Notes: a model not told the origin generated them from the letters alone. Positions 32,578 through 42,982 are shown, numbered from the stretch's first letter. The stretch is 64,000 nt of DNA from Mucilaginibacter sp. (GCF_028288185.1 NZ_JAQBOF010000013.1:54982-118981), one strand, 5' to 3'. Program-made: numbers and translations.

Positions 32578-35500
32578 TTAAATATTTTGATTTTCGGGGT
32601 GAGGATTTACATCGCCCTTGCGATATATAATACGCAGCATGCTTGGCAATACAATAAGTAATAAAGGCAGCGCCACCAAAAAGCCCCCAATAACCGCTAT
32701 AGCTAATGGCTGGTGCAACTGTGCGCCTGCACCAATGCCTAATGCCAAAGGCATTAACGCTATAATAGCGCCTAAGGCTGTCATTAATTTAGGGCGAAGG
32801 CGTGTGGAGATAGAATAGATTATGGCTTCATCAACGTTTTTCTCGAGCGCGCTTTCTTTAAATTGTAGGAAGGTAAAAATGGCATTTTCGCCAATAATAC
32901 CTACTATCATTATCAACCCGGTATAGCTGCCTACATTTAGCGGTGTATTGGTAATAAACAGCGCTAAGAAACTGCCCGAGATGCCTAAAACTGCGATAAC
33001 TAATATTAAAAGCGCTATCCTGAATTGTTTAAATAAGAAAAGTATTACGCCAAATACCAGTAAGCTTGATGTTATTAATATGATGAGCAATTCTTTAAAT
33101 GATTGTTGCTGTTCTGCATAAGCACCGCCATATTCAACGTGATAGCCTGGTGGTAGATTAACTTTTTCACTAATGTTTTTTTGGATGGCCGGAATTACGG
33201 TGCCCAAATCGCTGTTTTCAAGCCGTGCCGTAATTACCCCCATTGATTGCAGGTCTTGCCTGCTTATCTCCGCCTCCCCGGCTTGTATAGATACATCAGC
33301 CAACTGGTTGATAGGTATAAGTTTACCATTACCTAAAAATACATTAAGGTTTTTTATAGCTGATATATTTAGGTAACGGTTACCCGGGTAAACCATACGG
33401 ATAGGCGACAGTTGTTGCGTTTCATACAAATTGCCGACCACATTGCCATCAAGAGCTGTTTGGGCCTGGAATTGCAAGCTGGCAGGAGTAATGCGGTACT
33501 GCGCCAGCTTTGCATAATTAGGCAAAATGCTTACCGAGGGGCCGGCTATAACAATACCGTCAAAAACATCGGCAGTACCTTTAACGGCTGTAACTTGTTC
33601 TGCAATTTTTTTAGATAGATCTTGTAAAATGTGCTGGTCATCACCAAAAATTTTTATCTCTATAGGCTGGGTAGAGCTCATCAGATCGCCCAGCATATCG
33701 CCAATTACCTGTCCAAAATCAACCCTTAACGCTGGTTGTGTTTTTTCTATCGCGCTGCGTATATCGCTGGTAACTTCTTCGGTAGTTTTTGTACGATCTT
33801 TTTTAAGTTGTATCAAATAGTCGCCGGTATTTGGTTCGGTGATAAAAAAGCCCATTTGTGTGCCGGTTCTGCGAGAGTAGGCCGCTACATCCGGCTGTTG
33901 GGTAATAAGCTTCTCCACTTCCCTTAACATCCTGTCGGTTTCTGTTAATGATGTTCCCGGAGGCGAGCTATAATCCATCACAATACTGCCTTCGTCCATA
34001 TCTGGCAAAAAGCCTGTTTGTAATCTTCCGGGAATGAATATAATTACAGCTACCAATACCAGTATAATAATAATACTCATTACCGGCCGCAGGATAAAAA
34101 AGGATACCCAGCGCTGCCTTTTTACTTCGTGTGTTTCTTCTTTGACGTTTACAGCTTTTGGCTTATTTCTGGTTAATAATAAATATATAACAGGTAAACC
34201 TATCCAGGTTACAAAAAACGAGCAAACCAACGTAATGATCATGGTATTGGTCATTACTTTAAAATAAGCTCCTGCAACCCCGGTCATCAGTAAAAAAGGA
34301 ACAAAAATTACAATGGTACTTATTGATGATCCCAACATTGCCGGGAACAAATAATCAATAGCTTTCTTTAATAATTTGCGTGTAGGCTCTTCGGGGTGTT
34401 CCTCATGTGTGCGGTGTATTTGCTCAACTACTACAATGGCATCATCAATTATAAGACCTATGGCCGCTGCTATAGCGCCCAGGGTCATGATGTTAAAGGT
34501 GTATCCAATAATGTATAGCACAAGTAAAGTAAGGCATAGCGTAATCGGGATGGTAATTAAAATGGTGGCACTGGCTTTAAATGAGCGCAAGAAAATTATG
34601 GCAACTATTATGGCTAACAGCAAACCTATCCAAACACTATCCGTTACACTTTTAACAGACTGATTTACAAAATCGGCCTGTATATAATAGGGTTTTATGG
34701 TTACATCCTTAGGCAGCATTTTTTGTAAGGCGACAACCTTTTGCGCCATATCTGTTGATAGCGAAATTAAATTGGCGTTGGGTTGTTTAATTACTGCAAC
34801 CAGTACCCCATCATGGCCATTGGCATTAATTTTTGTGTATTCTATACCTTCACTTATTTGTACCGATGCAATGTCTTTAAGCTGGATGACGCGTTTGCTG
34901 TCATTACTTATCACCATGTTCTCTAACTGGTCCTTGCCTGTTACAGTAGCATCTGTTACAGTTAGATACAGCATTTTATAATCAGACAAATAACCTTCTG
35001 ATTTTATAAAATTGGTTTGGCTAAGTGCGGTACTTATTATATCAGGCGTTAAACCCAGCGATGTCATTTTTTCGCGGTTAAGTACCAGCCAGTATTCTTT
35101 TGTTTTGCCACCAATTATGCGTATTTCTGATATGCCTGCTACCTGTGATAAAAAGGGTTTTACTGTAAAAGTAGCCAACTGCTTTAACTCTATTGGCGAC
35201 CGTTCATGGCTCTCTAACGTATAACCACTTACCGGCAAAATAGAGGGATTCATTTTCTCTACCGATATATTAACATCGGGTGGCAGGGTGTTTTGTATTT
35301 TACTTATTTGCGCTTCAATCTGTTGTTTGCTTAGGTCTATATCAGCACTCCAATCCATATAGGCAGATATTTCACAACTGCCGCGGCTGGTAGTGCTCCT
35401 AACCATTTGCAGGTTGGGTATTTGTTTGATGGCATTCTCTAAAGGTTTGGTAATGGTGATCATCATTTTGTTTACAGGTTGTAACCCTGCATCGGCAATG

Positions 35501-35670
35501 ATCTTTATTTTAGGGAACGTAATTTCGGGGAAAAGCGAAGTTTGCAGTTTGGTATAAGCAAAAGTGCCACCTATTAAAATAAGCGATAGAACCAGCAATA
35601 GCGGTTTACGGTAAAAAACAAATATGTTTTCGGCTTTGCTTACCCTTGTTTCTTTTTTTTCAGGTGTCAT
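32578..35670 (-). CDS. RND efflux transporter permease (AcrB/HAE1-type)
   Basis: 1030 residues with the RND layout: one N-terminal helix (LLLVLSLILIGGTFAYTKL), two large periplasmic loops, and two groups of membrane helices. The proton-relay pair in TM4 is IGLIIDDAIVVVEQI. It exchanges substrate for protons across the inner membrane and works with the adaptor and TolC-type protein encoded just upstream (4-bp overlap with the adaptor). No methionine-rich metal site stands out, so drugs or lipids are as likely as metals. Substrate unknown. Confidence 0.94.
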   Translation of the reverse strand: MTPEKKETRVSKAENIFVFYRKPLLLVLSLILIGGTFAYTKLQTSLFPEITFPKIKIIADAGLQPVNKMMITITKPLENAIKQIPNLQMVRSTTSRGSCEISAYMDWSADIDLSKQQIEAQISKIQNTLPPDVNISVEKMNPSILPVSGYTLESHERSPIELKQLATFTVKPFLSQVAGISEIRIIGGKTKEYWLVLNREKMTSLGLTPDIISTALSQTNFIKSEGYLSDYKMLYLTVTDATVTGKDQLENMVISNDSKRVIQLKDIASVQISEGIEYTKINANGHDGVLVAVIKQPNANLISLSTDMAQKVVALQKMLPKDVTIKPYYIQADFVNQSVKSVTDSVWIGLLLAIIVAIIFLRSFKASATILITIPITLCLTLLVLYIIGYTFNIMTLGAIAAAIGLIIDDAIVVVEQIHRTHEEHPEEPTRKLLKKAIDYLFPAMLGSSISTIVIFVPFLLMTGVAGAYFKVMTNTMIITLVCSFFVTWIGLPVIYLLLTRNKPKAVNVKEETHEVKRQRWVSFFILRPVMSIIIILVLVAVIIFIPGRLQTGFLPDMDEGSIVMDYSSPPGTSLTETDRMLREVEKLITQQPDVAAYSRRTGTQMGFFITEPNTGDYLIQLKKDRTKTTEEVTSDIRSAIEKTQPALRVDFGQVIGDMLGDLMSSTQPIEIKIFGDDQHILQDLSKKIAEQVTAVKGTADVFDGIVIAGPSVSILPNYAKLAQYRITPASLQFQAQTALDGNVVGNLYETQQLSPIRMVYPGNRYLNISAIKNLNVFLGNGKLIPINQLADVSIQAGEAEISRQDLQSMGVITARLENSDLGTVIPAIQKNISEKVNLPPGYHVEYGGAYAEQQQSFKELLIILITSSLLVFGVILFLFKQFRIALLILVIAVLGISGSFLALFITNTPLNVGSYTGLIMIVGIIGENAIFTFLQFKESALEKNVDEAIIYSISTRLRPKLMTALGAIIALMPLALGIGAGAQLHQPLAIAVIGGFLVALPLLLIVLPSMLRIIYRKGDVNPHPENQNI

Positions 35671-36656
35671 TTTATAATTTTAACTTTAGCGGTATCTGCT
35701 AAACCGTAATTGCCAGTAACAATGATCTTATCTTGCGGTGAGAATTTAGGCGATAGCACTTCTATCTGGTCGCCGCTTTCCATTCCTTTTTTTATGGGGA
35801 CTTTAACCGCGGTTGTAGCGTTAATTAATTTCATCACCCAAAATTCTGTCTGGGTTTCATTAGCTAATACTGCGGTTTTGGGTAATGATTGCGTGTTTTG
35901 TTTTAATAATTTAACTATGCGGGCTTTAGCCACCAAACTTTCGGGGATGGTATTATCCGCATTAACTTTGATAACTACACCTTGTGTTTGCGATGCGGTA
36001 TCAACCGCGGGCATAAATGAGGCTACATTGCCATTTATCTGGCGCCCATCAGGTAAAGTAAGCTGCACACTCTGGTTGGTCTTTACAACCTGGCGCATCT
36101 CGTAAGGTAACTGCATAATAAATACAAAGCTTGACCGATCACTTATTACTGCTAATTGTTCACCATCCTGCACATAATCGCCGGTTTGGTGGTTTAACTG
36201 GGTAATATAACCATGGTCTGCAGCCTTAATGCGGTTCACACCCGAAAAATTAAAAGAAGTATCCAAAATATTTATGGTGTTGCCGATGCTTTGCGCCTCT
36301 TTGGTTTTAATAGAGAATATTACTGCGCCCTTATTTACATATTGCCCTATTTGTGCTTTTACAGTTTGTAAATAGCCATTGGCATTTGCTTTAATAACAC
36401 TTCTTTTTTGAAATGTTGATGTGGCATTTAAAGTTGTATAATTTACCATGGTACTATCATTTACGGTGGTTACACTTACCGGCGTTTGTACCTCGGGCGT
36501 AGCAGCTACATCTGCAGTGGCTGGGGTGCCTTTGCAGGATGCCAATGCTATTACTATAGCCAATAACAAGCACATTTGCTTAATATTGCTGGTGTTACAT
36601 TTGGAGTGAGCGGAACACCCTATTTGTTTTATAAGTTCTATATTAAATTTTTTCAT
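35667..36656 (-). CDS. RND efflux periplasmic adaptor lipoprotein (membrane fusion protein)
   Basis: 329 residues from the ATG at 36656, which lies 1 bp after the TolC-type gene stop. The lipobox is at LAIVIALASC (Cys41). A start at M28 (36575) would give a standard 13-residue signal peptide, so the first 27 residues (MKKFNIELIKQIGCSAH...) may be untranslated; the close spacing favours the longer form. The mature part has lipoyl-like (VKAQIGQYVNKGAVIFSI), beta-barrel and membrane-proximal segments. Middle gene of a TolC-adaptor-RND operon. Confidence 0.9.
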   Translation of the reverse strand: MKKFNIELIKQIGCSAHSKCNTSNIKQMCLLLAIVIALASCKGTPATADVAATPEVQTPVSVTTVNDSTMVNYTTLNATSTFQKRSVIKANANGYLQTVKAQIGQYVNKGAVIFSIKTKEAQSIGNTINILDTSFNFSGVNRIKAADHGYITQLNHQTGDYVQDGEQLAVISDRSSFVFIMQLPYEMRQVVKTNQSVQLTLPDGRQINGNVASFMPAVDTASQTQGVVIKVNADNTIPESLVAKARIVKLLKQNTQSLPKTAVLANETQTEFWVMKLINATTAVKVPIKKGMESGDQIEVLSPKFSPQDKIIVTGNYGLADTAKVKIIK

Positions 36657-36657
36657 G

Positions 36658-37893
36658 CTATTTGTTCCAGTAATTTAACTGATTAATGAGTTGCAGCCTG
36701 CTGATAGTAGTTTGCGTAAGCAGGTTTTTTGCAGTAAGGTAATTGTTTACAGCCAATATCAGGTCGGCAATTTTAAGGTCGCCGGTTTGTAAAAGCTGGG
36801 TATCTACTTTTATTAAATTTTCGGTATACTTTATCTGCTCATTTACCTTACTCAATATTTTATCGCTTTCGTTTATCTGCTGGTTTAATTGTGCAATTTG
36901 TTGCCGGTATTGTACATCAAAAAAAGTTTTATAGGCCTGTCTTGAATTTTCTTCAAATTCCACACGCCTGTGTTGCAATTTGCGTTGGCCCCCATCATAT
37001 ATGGGTACAATAATGTTAAAGCCAACGCTTGTGCCAAAGTTTTTATCTTCCTGCCCGGTAAAATCCGAACTATAGCCCGCATCGCCAAATACATTTACTT
37101 TGGGTTTGTAAGCATAATCAATTAACCGGTGGCTGTTGGTTAATTTTAAACTATCAAGTTTGAATTTTTGATAATATATACTCGTAGTTATGGGTGGGGT
37201 GTATGTTTTCTCAATTGATGGTTCGCTCAATTGAGCCATAGCTGTATCTGCTATGCCTGATAAATAGTTGAGTGTGGCATAGTCATTTTTATACTGTAAT
37301 GTTGCCTGTAACAGTTGCAGCTGTTGCTGTTTTAGGGTAACTAAAAAGGCCAGGTAATCTGTTTGCCTGTATACATTGGCGCGGGTTAATTTTTTTAAAA
37401 GTTCTTCTTCTTGATTAAGCAGGTCAATAGTTTCCTGGTTAAACTTTAGTTGTTGCGAGCTGCCGTAAGCGGTAATGTATTGTGTTATGATGGATTTACG
37501 CAGATCCTGCTCGGAAATGCGCGTTGCGGCTATTAGCGAATCGCGTTGTAATTGTATAGCCGCATATTGACTGTTTAAATAGCCATGGCCGACTATTGTT
37601 TTGCTTACCCCCATTAAAGCATTAAAGGTGTGTACGTTGGTAATGGCACCAGAATAACCATGTCCACCTATAACCGGCGCGTATAAACCGGCGCTTGATG
37701 CGTTTACCTGGAAATTATTGCTTGCCTTTAACCGTAAGCTGTCCAGTTTGCTCATGCCAACCTGGTTGCGCATATCATTTAATAGCGGGCTGTTTTTTTT
37801 GGCAACATCTAAATAACGATCTAACGAATAAGTTTGCGCCAGCGCAGCCGTATAGGCGGTAATAAATAATATCAGGCTAAGAAACCATTTCAT
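36658..37893 (-). CDS. TolC family outer-membrane efflux protein
   Basis: 411 residues with signal peptide (AALAQ). The protein has two internally related halves with long coiled helices (for example LLKKLTRANVYRQTDYLAFLVTLKQQQLQLLQATLQY, and the C-terminal ADLILAVNNYLTAKNLLTQ) around a barrel, as in TolC. It is the first gene of the efflux operon, followed directly by the adaptor and the RND permease. Confidence 0.92.
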   Translation of the reverse strand: MKWFLSLILFITAYTAALAQTYSLDRYLDVAKKNSPLLNDMRNQVGMSKLDSLRLKASNNFQVNASSAGLYAPVIGGHGYSGAITNVHTFNALMGVSKTIVGHGYLNSQYAAIQLQRDSLIAATRISEQDLRKSIITQYITAYGSSQQLKFNQETIDLLNQEEELLKKLTRANVYRQTDYLAFLVTLKQQQLQLLQATLQYKNDYATLNYLSGIADTAMAQLSEPSIEKTYTPPITTSIYYQKFKLDSLKLTNSHRLIDYAYKPKVNVFGDAGYSSDFTGQEDKNFGTSVGFNIIVPIYDGGQRKLQHRRVEFEENSRQAYKTFFDVQYRQQIAQLNQQINESDKILSKVNEQIKYTENLIKVDTQLLQTGDLKIADLILAVNNYLTAKNLLTQTTISRLQLINQLNYWNK

Positions 37894-38023
37894 TTTATAA
37901 TAATTATAATAACTATAGTAATGTTTATGGAGCCAAAATAAAGATATAATTCTGTATTAAATTTGTACACTTAACAACAAGTTGTCCTTCAATGTTTGAT
38001 ATAGGTATAGTAATAGGTATATA

Positions 38024-38707
38024 TTATTTAATAACGTGCTGCATAATCGCTAAACCTATCAGATCTACCAGGAAATGTGTGATGATCAACGGCTTAATAT
38101 TGCCGTACTTCTTATAATGCAGGCCCATCAATATCCCGATAAGGAAAGCAAAAATATATTCGCGAGGGCTATGATATTTATAATGCAATCCTGCAAAAAG
38201 TATAGCCGAAATAATGATTGGGATATACTGATTTTTTAACATTAATGATAAACGGGTAAGGATATAGCCCCTAAAAATTATTTCCTCGGTAACACCGGCT
38301 GTTAATGATATAAATACAATAAATAAGGGGCGGCCTTTTACCATCCGGGCAATTTGATGGATGATGTCCTTATTTTCATGAAAGCCTAACCAGGATGGAA
38401 TTAATGATATAACCGCGGCAACCAACGACAATAAATAAAGCAGGATGGCCCATTTTAAAATAAATTTTGCGCCAAATTGCTTTTCCTTCCAGATCAATAA
38501 GGGTTGGTTTTCACATTGCTTTGCATACCACCATAAAAAAAGCACCTCGGTCCAATAAATAAATCGAGAATAAAAAGCCTTATCAGACATATTTAACGGC
38601 AAACTGCCGATCAAGAAAGATGCTGCCAATGGAAAAACAATAGCTATAACTATCCCTATTATAAATACTATGTTTGATGGTTTGGTTATGGATTTTTGCT
38701 CCTGCAC
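38024..38707 (-). CDS. CPBP family intramembrane glutamic endopeptidase
   Basis: 227 residues with about six membrane helices. The family motifs are E141-E142 with R146 (TEEIIFRGYI), H175 (FAGLH) and H211 (THFLVD). Members (Rce1/CAAX-like, also called abortive infection proteins) cleave substrates in the membrane or, in Gram-positive bacteria, protect from bacteriocins. Substrate unknown here. Monocistronic, between the efflux operon and a divergent EamA gene. Confidence 0.92.
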   Translation of the reverse strand: MQEQKSITKPSNIVFIIGIVIAIVFPLAASFLIGSLPLNMSDKAFYSRFIYWTEVLFLWWYAKQCENQPLLIWKEKQFGAKFILKWAILLYLLSLVAAVISLIPSWLGFHENKDIIHQIARMVKGRPLFIVFISLTAGVTEEIIFRGYILTRLSLMLKNQYIPIIISAILFAGLHYKYHSPREYIFAFLIGILMGLHYKKYGNIKPLIITHFLVDLIGLAIMQHVIK

Positions 38708-38819
38708 AACGCAATTATTTTTTTTGAAGATAATATTAATTGAGTAAATAAATAAAAACGCACGGCAACAAGTTTAATACAGATTTGTTAAGGATGTTTA
38801 CAAATTAAACAATAAAACT

Positions 38820-39233
38820 ATGTGGTGGATATACGCTTTACTATCGGCACTCTTCGCGGCGCTTACCGCTGTTTTTGCAAAAATTGGTATCAAAGGAGTT
38901 GATACCGACCTGGCTACCGCTATACGTACGGTAGTTGTTATTATACTGGCCTGGGCAATTGTATTTGTAAAAGGCAGTAACAATACCATTGGCAGCCTTA
39001 CCCGCCAAAACTGGACGTTCCTGATCTTGTCGGGATGCGCTACAGGCTTGTCATGGATATGCTATTTTAAGGCCCTGCAATTGGGCAAAGTATCGCAAGT
39101 AGCCCCGGTAGATAAACTGAGCGTGGCACTGGCTATAATTTTAGCAGCAGTTTTTTTAGGCGAATCACTTACATTAAAAACAGGCATTGCAGCAACTTTA
39201 ATTATAGGTGGCACATTGGTGCTTATTTTTTAA
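38820..39233 (+). CDS. EamA family transporter, single-domain
   Basis: 137 residues with about five helices, one EamA domain (MWWIYALLSALFAALTAVFAKIGI...; GLSWICYFKALQLGKVSQVAPVDKLSVALAII...). Normal EamA transporters of the DMT superfamily have two such domains (about 300 residues). This half-size form is probably a dimer. No sign of truncation: it starts with a normal signal-like helix and ends with the conserved last helix (IIGGTLVLIF). Substrate unknown. Confidence 0.88.
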   Translation: MWWIYALLSALFAALTAVFAKIGIKGVDTDLATAIRTVVVIILAWAIVFVKGSNNTIGSLTRQNWTFLILSGCATGLSWICYFKALQLGKVSQVAPVDKLSVALAIILAAVFLGESLTLKTGIAATLIIGGTLVLIF

Positions 39234-39314
39234 AAATCATAGTATTGTTACATGTAGTTCAGATTTAATTCAACATTGGTCTGCATTTTTATGGCTTAAT
39301 AGTCGAATTATTTT

Positions 39315-41777
39315 ATGAAATATATTTATACAATTCTGTTTTTATTGATTTCTTTTACAGCGATCAGGGCTCAAAATAATAAAGGGAATGGCAAGATCAC
39401 CGGTAAAGTCATTGACTCTGTAACCAAACAGCCTGTTGATTACGCCACTATCAGCCTATTTAAAAAAGGAGCTGCAAGCCCTTTTAATGGGTCGGTAACT
39501 GATGCGAAAGGAAATTTTACTATCGATAATATTGCCGCAGGCGAGTACAGCATTAGGATTGATTTTATTGGCTACAAAGTGCATAATACTCCGTCAATTA
39601 TTATCAGCAATACGGCTTCATCCATATCATTAGGTACAATTTTGCTTCCATCGTCTCAAACACAATTGCAAGCAGTAAACGTGGTAGGCAAAGCTCCGAT
39701 TGTTGAAAATAAAATTGATAAGCTGGTATATAATGCAGCAAATGATCTTACCTCGCAAGGTGGCGTTGCATTAGATGTATTAAAGAAAGTACCGATGGTG
39801 ACGGTAGATATTGATGGTAATGTTGAGCTGCAGGGCAGCCCAAGCATCCGCTTTCTTATCAATGGTAAGCCATCCAGTATTTTCGGTGCCAGCTTGGCCG
39901 ATGCGTTGCAATCAATACCCGCCAGCCAGATCAAAAATATTGAAGTTATTACTATCCCCGGCGCTAAATATGATGCAGCGGGAACAGGCGGTATCATTAA
40001 CATCGTATTAAAAGACAATAAGGTACAAGGCTTTAACGGCAGCGTTAATGCATCTGTAGGTACCCGGTTAGACAACGCATCGCTTAACTTAAACGCCCGC
40101 AGTGGGAATGTAGGTGTAAATGCCTTTTTTAGTGGAAACCAGCAATTAAATACGCTGGGAAAAAGCAGTTCGCAACGTACTGCTTATAATAATACCCGCG
40201 ATACGCTAACCCAGCTACTACAAGATGGTAGCACTGCCTTTAAAAGAAGTGGTTATCAAACCGGTATAAACTTTAATTGGGCCATAACCAAGCATGATGA
40301 GGTAACTGCTGCAATAAGTTATGACCAATCTAACAACTTAAATAACGGTTTAACTAATCAAAACCAGGGCACTTATGTGGCTAATAATTTGGTGTCACAA
40401 TTGCTTAGCCTGCGTAACTCAACCAGTAACTCGCATAACCACGCGGTTGATATGAGTTTAGAATATAAAAAGACATTTAAAAAAGAAGGGCAGGAGCTTA
40501 GTATCCAGTACAACTCAAGCCTTGGGCATAACAGCGGCGAGGCTTTGCAGCGACAAGATTATTTAACAGGGGGTAATTTTGCCACCGGTATAAGAAGCAG
40601 CAATCCGGGTAAGGAGGGCGAGATCAATATCTCTGCAGACTATACCCACCCAGTAACCGAAGACTTTACTTTAGAGGGCGGCGCTAAAACGGTTATTGAA
40701 ACTATAAACAGCAATACCTTTACCGATACTTTACTGCATAACGGCAACTATGTAGTAAACCCTAATCAAACTTACGGCTTCAATTATCATCGTAATATTT
40801 ATGCGGGTTATATGTCTGTATCTGCCGAGTTATTTAGTCACTTTTTGCAGATAAAAACAGGATTAAGATACGAACGTACTATTACAACGGTAGATTTTCC
40901 GGGAACTAATATACCGGGTTATAACATTTTTGCGCCTTCATTGGTATTTCTGCACACTATTAGCAAAGGGCAGTCTATTAAGTTGAGCTATAGCTACCGT
41001 ATTGAGCGCCCGGATTATGGCGACCTGAACCCTTTTTATAATATCAGCGATCCGCATAATATAAGCACCGGTAACCCTAACCTGAAACCCGAAATAGGCC
41101 ACAATTATGAATTAGGCTACAGCAAAAACTTTGAAAGCGGTGGTAATATATATGCCGCTGCCGTTTATCGTCATAATACGGATGACGCGCAATCTTACAC
41201 CACTTTTTACCAAGTGTTAAATATTAACGGTACTAATTACACTGATGTGTCTTTAAGCAGGCGTGCCAATATTGGCTCGCAAACACAGGTTGGTATAAAT
41301 GTTTTTGGCTCGATACCGGTTACTAATAAATTAAATTTGCGCAGTAATATACAGGCCGGCGATCGTAGCAATAGTAACCCCGGCAATCCTACGGTTACAG
41401 CATTTGCGTACCGCCTTAACTTAAATGCTACTTATGAGTTTGGTCATGACCTTACCGGTGAGGTTTTTGGAAATTACCAGTCAAGGCAAAAAAACCTGCA
41501 AGGCACCAGGCCGGCGTTTGGTTTTTATAACATAGCTGTACGCAAGCAGTTCATGAATAAAAAAGCCAGCCTTGGCTTAACTGCAGCAAATCCTTTTAGC
41601 CAGTATGTTACCCAAACCACTACATCATTTGGTACCAACTTTAATCAAAGTACTGTGCGGCAGGTGCCTTACAGGTCGTTTGGTATAAGCCTGAGTTATA
41701 AGTTTGGTAAACTTGAATTTAAAAAAGAAAAAGACGATAACGGCAATAATTTGCAACAAGCCATACCCGAAAATTAA
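39315..41777 (+). CDS. Outer membrane beta-barrel family protein (CarboxypepD_reg + plug-like + barrel)
   Basis: 820 residues with the same architecture as the gene at 7189: signal peptide (SFTAIRAQ), CarboxypepD_reg domain (about 27-115, ITGKVIDSVTKQPVDYATISL), plug-like region (LDVLKKVPMVTVDIDGNVELQGS, YDAAGTGGIINIV), and a barrel that ends in the conserved FGISLSYKFGKLEFKKEKD. Not next to SusD or a binding protein. Substrate unknown. Followed, after a 90-bp gap, by a small PepSY-like gene on the same strand. Confidence 0.85.
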   Translation: MKYIYTILFLLISFTAIRAQNNKGNGKITGKVIDSVTKQPVDYATISLFKKGAASPFNGSVTDAKGNFTIDNIAAGEYSIRIDFIGYKVHNTPSIIISNTASSISLGTILLPSSQTQLQAVNVVGKAPIVENKIDKLVYNAANDLTSQGGVALDVLKKVPMVTVDIDGNVELQGSPSIRFLINGKPSSIFGASLADALQSIPASQIKNIEVITIPGAKYDAAGTGGIINIVLKDNKVQGFNGSVNASVGTRLDNASLNLNARSGNVGVNAFFSGNQQLNTLGKSSSQRTAYNNTRDTLTQLLQDGSTAFKRSGYQTGINFNWAITKHDEVTAAISYDQSNNLNNGLTNQNQGTYVANNLVSQLLSLRNSTSNSHNHAVDMSLEYKKTFKKEGQELSIQYNSSLGHNSGEALQRQDYLTGGNFATGIRSSNPGKEGEINISADYTHPVTEDFTLEGGAKTVIETINSNTFTDTLLHNGNYVVNPNQTYGFNYHRNIYAGYMSVSAELFSHFLQIKTGLRYERTITTVDFPGTNIPGYNIFAPSLVFLHTISKGQSIKLSYSYRIERPDYGDLNPFYNISDPHNISTGNPNLKPEIGHNYELGYSKNFESGGNIYAAAVYRHNTDDAQSYTTFYQVLNINGTNYTDVSLSRRANIGSQTQVGINVFGSIPVTNKLNLRSNIQAGDRSNSNPGNPTVTAFAYRLNLNATYEFGHDLTGEVFGNYQSRQKNLQGTRPAFGFYNIAVRKQFMNKKASLGLTAANPFSQYVTQTTTSFGTNFNQSTVRQVPYRSFGISLSYKFGKLEFKKEKDDNGNNLQQAIPEN

Positions 41778-41869
41778 TAACATTTATATTTAACTTCTAC
41801 AGTTTACTACAAAAACCACACAAGTTTGCTACAGAATGTTATTATAACTTGTATAAAAAAATAGAAATC

Positions 41870-42295
41870 ATGAGAAAAATGTTTTTGATGGGCATTGCCC
41901 TAATTGCAGCAAGCGGCGTAATGGCGCAGGACTTAAAAAGCAAAGATGTACCGCAGGTTGTTAAAACCGCGTTAATGAGTAAATATCCGCAGGCCGCTAA
42001 AGTAGCCTGGGAAAAAGAAAAAGGAAATTACGAAGCCAACTGGGGCGGTAAATCAGGCGAGGATAACTCGGTAGTGTTTACTCCCGTAGGTACATTTGTT
42101 GAGATTGTAAAGTCCATACCAATTAGTACATTACCGGCCACCATAGCTCCTTATGTTGCCGCACATTACAAAGGCGCAAAAATTAAAGAAGCAGGCAAGG
42201 TTACTGATGCCGCCGGAAAAACAATGTACGAAGCTGAAATAAAAGGCGGAGATTTAATATTTGATGAAAAAGGAAATTTCATTAAAAAGGATTAA
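41870..42295 (+). CDS. PepSY-like secreted protein
   Basis: 141 residues from the ATG at 41870 (MRKMFLMGIALIAASGVMAQ, signal peptide). An upstream TTG at 41849 is less likely. The mature part contains two repeats of the PepSY-like/BLIP-like type (VPQVVKTALMSKYPQAAKVAWEKEKGNYEANW; YVAAHYKGAKIKEAGKVTDAAGKTMYEAEIKGGDLIFDEKGNFIKKD). Such proteins are small periplasmic inhibitors or sensors in Bacteroidota. Immediately upstream of a PAP2 phosphatase gene (6 bp) on the same strand, so likely co-transcribed. Confidence 0.8.
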   Translation: MRKMFLMGIALIAASGVMAQDLKSKDVPQVVKTALMSKYPQAAKVAWEKEKGNYEANWGGKSGEDNSVVFTPVGTFVEIVKSIPISTLPATIAPYVAAHYKGAKIKEAGKVTDAAGKTMYEAEIKGGDLIFDEKGNFIKKD

Positions 42296-42301
42296 AATTT
42301 A

Positions 42302-42949
42302 ATGCTCCAAATTAACAAGCGAAAACGGATAATGCTGTTTGTAATAGGCGCCCTAGCAATAGGGTTTCTGTTACTTACAGCATTTGTTTTTTTCTTCCCT
42401 ATTTCTTTTGTAGACCGCGAATTTTCTGAAGAGGTACAAGAGCACCATAATCAGTTTTTAGATATGGTAATGAAGGGTATTAGCTGGGTTGGCTATATGC
42501 CTGCCGCGCCGGTTATAGTTGTAGGTACAGCACTAATATTTTATATATTTAAATATAAAAAGGAGGCGTTGTTTGTGGTGTTTACGATGCTATCGGGTGT
42601 TATCAGTTCCACCATAAAATTAGTGATCAATCGCCCCCGACCTTCCGAACCTTTGGTAAGGATCATAGTAAAAACTCAACAGCAAAGCTTCCCAAGCGGA
42701 CATGTGCTTTTTTATGTAATGTTTTTTGGCTTTTTAACCTTGCTGATGTATGAAGTTAAAACTATCCCCAAATACATCAAATTGCCGGTTTCTGTAATAA
42801 GCTTGTTGTTTATTTTTAGCATACCCTACTCGCGGGTTTACCTTGGCGCACATTGGTTTACTGATGTAACTGCCGGGTTTTTATTGGGCTTGATATGCTT
42901 ATATATTTTAAGCGTTTTATATTTGAAACAGCTATTATCTAAAAAATAA
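42302..42949 (+). CDS. PAP2 family membrane phosphatase
   Basis: 215 residues with about six helices. The three catalytic motifs are K106-LVIN-RPRP (KX6RP), PSGH (131-134) and SRVYLGAHWFTD (177-188, with the catalytic His of SRX5HX3D). PAP2 enzymes dephosphorylate lipids such as phosphatidate, undecaprenyl diphosphate or sphingosine phosphates. The close spacing to the PepSY-like gene suggests one transcript. Substrate unknown. Confidence 0.93.
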   Translation: MLQINKRKRIMLFVIGALAIGFLLLTAFVFFFPISFVDREFSEEVQEHHNQFLDMVMKGISWVGYMPAAPVIVVGTALIFYIFKYKKEALFVVFTMLSGVISSTIKLVINRPRPSEPLVRIIVKTQQQSFPSGHVLFYVMFFGFLTLLMYEVKTIPKYIKLPVSVISLLFIFSIPYSRVYLGAHWFTDVTAGFLLGLICLYILSVLYLKQLLSKK

Positions 42950-42982
42950 AAAGTAACCTTATTCTAAAGCGGTAATTGTGCT

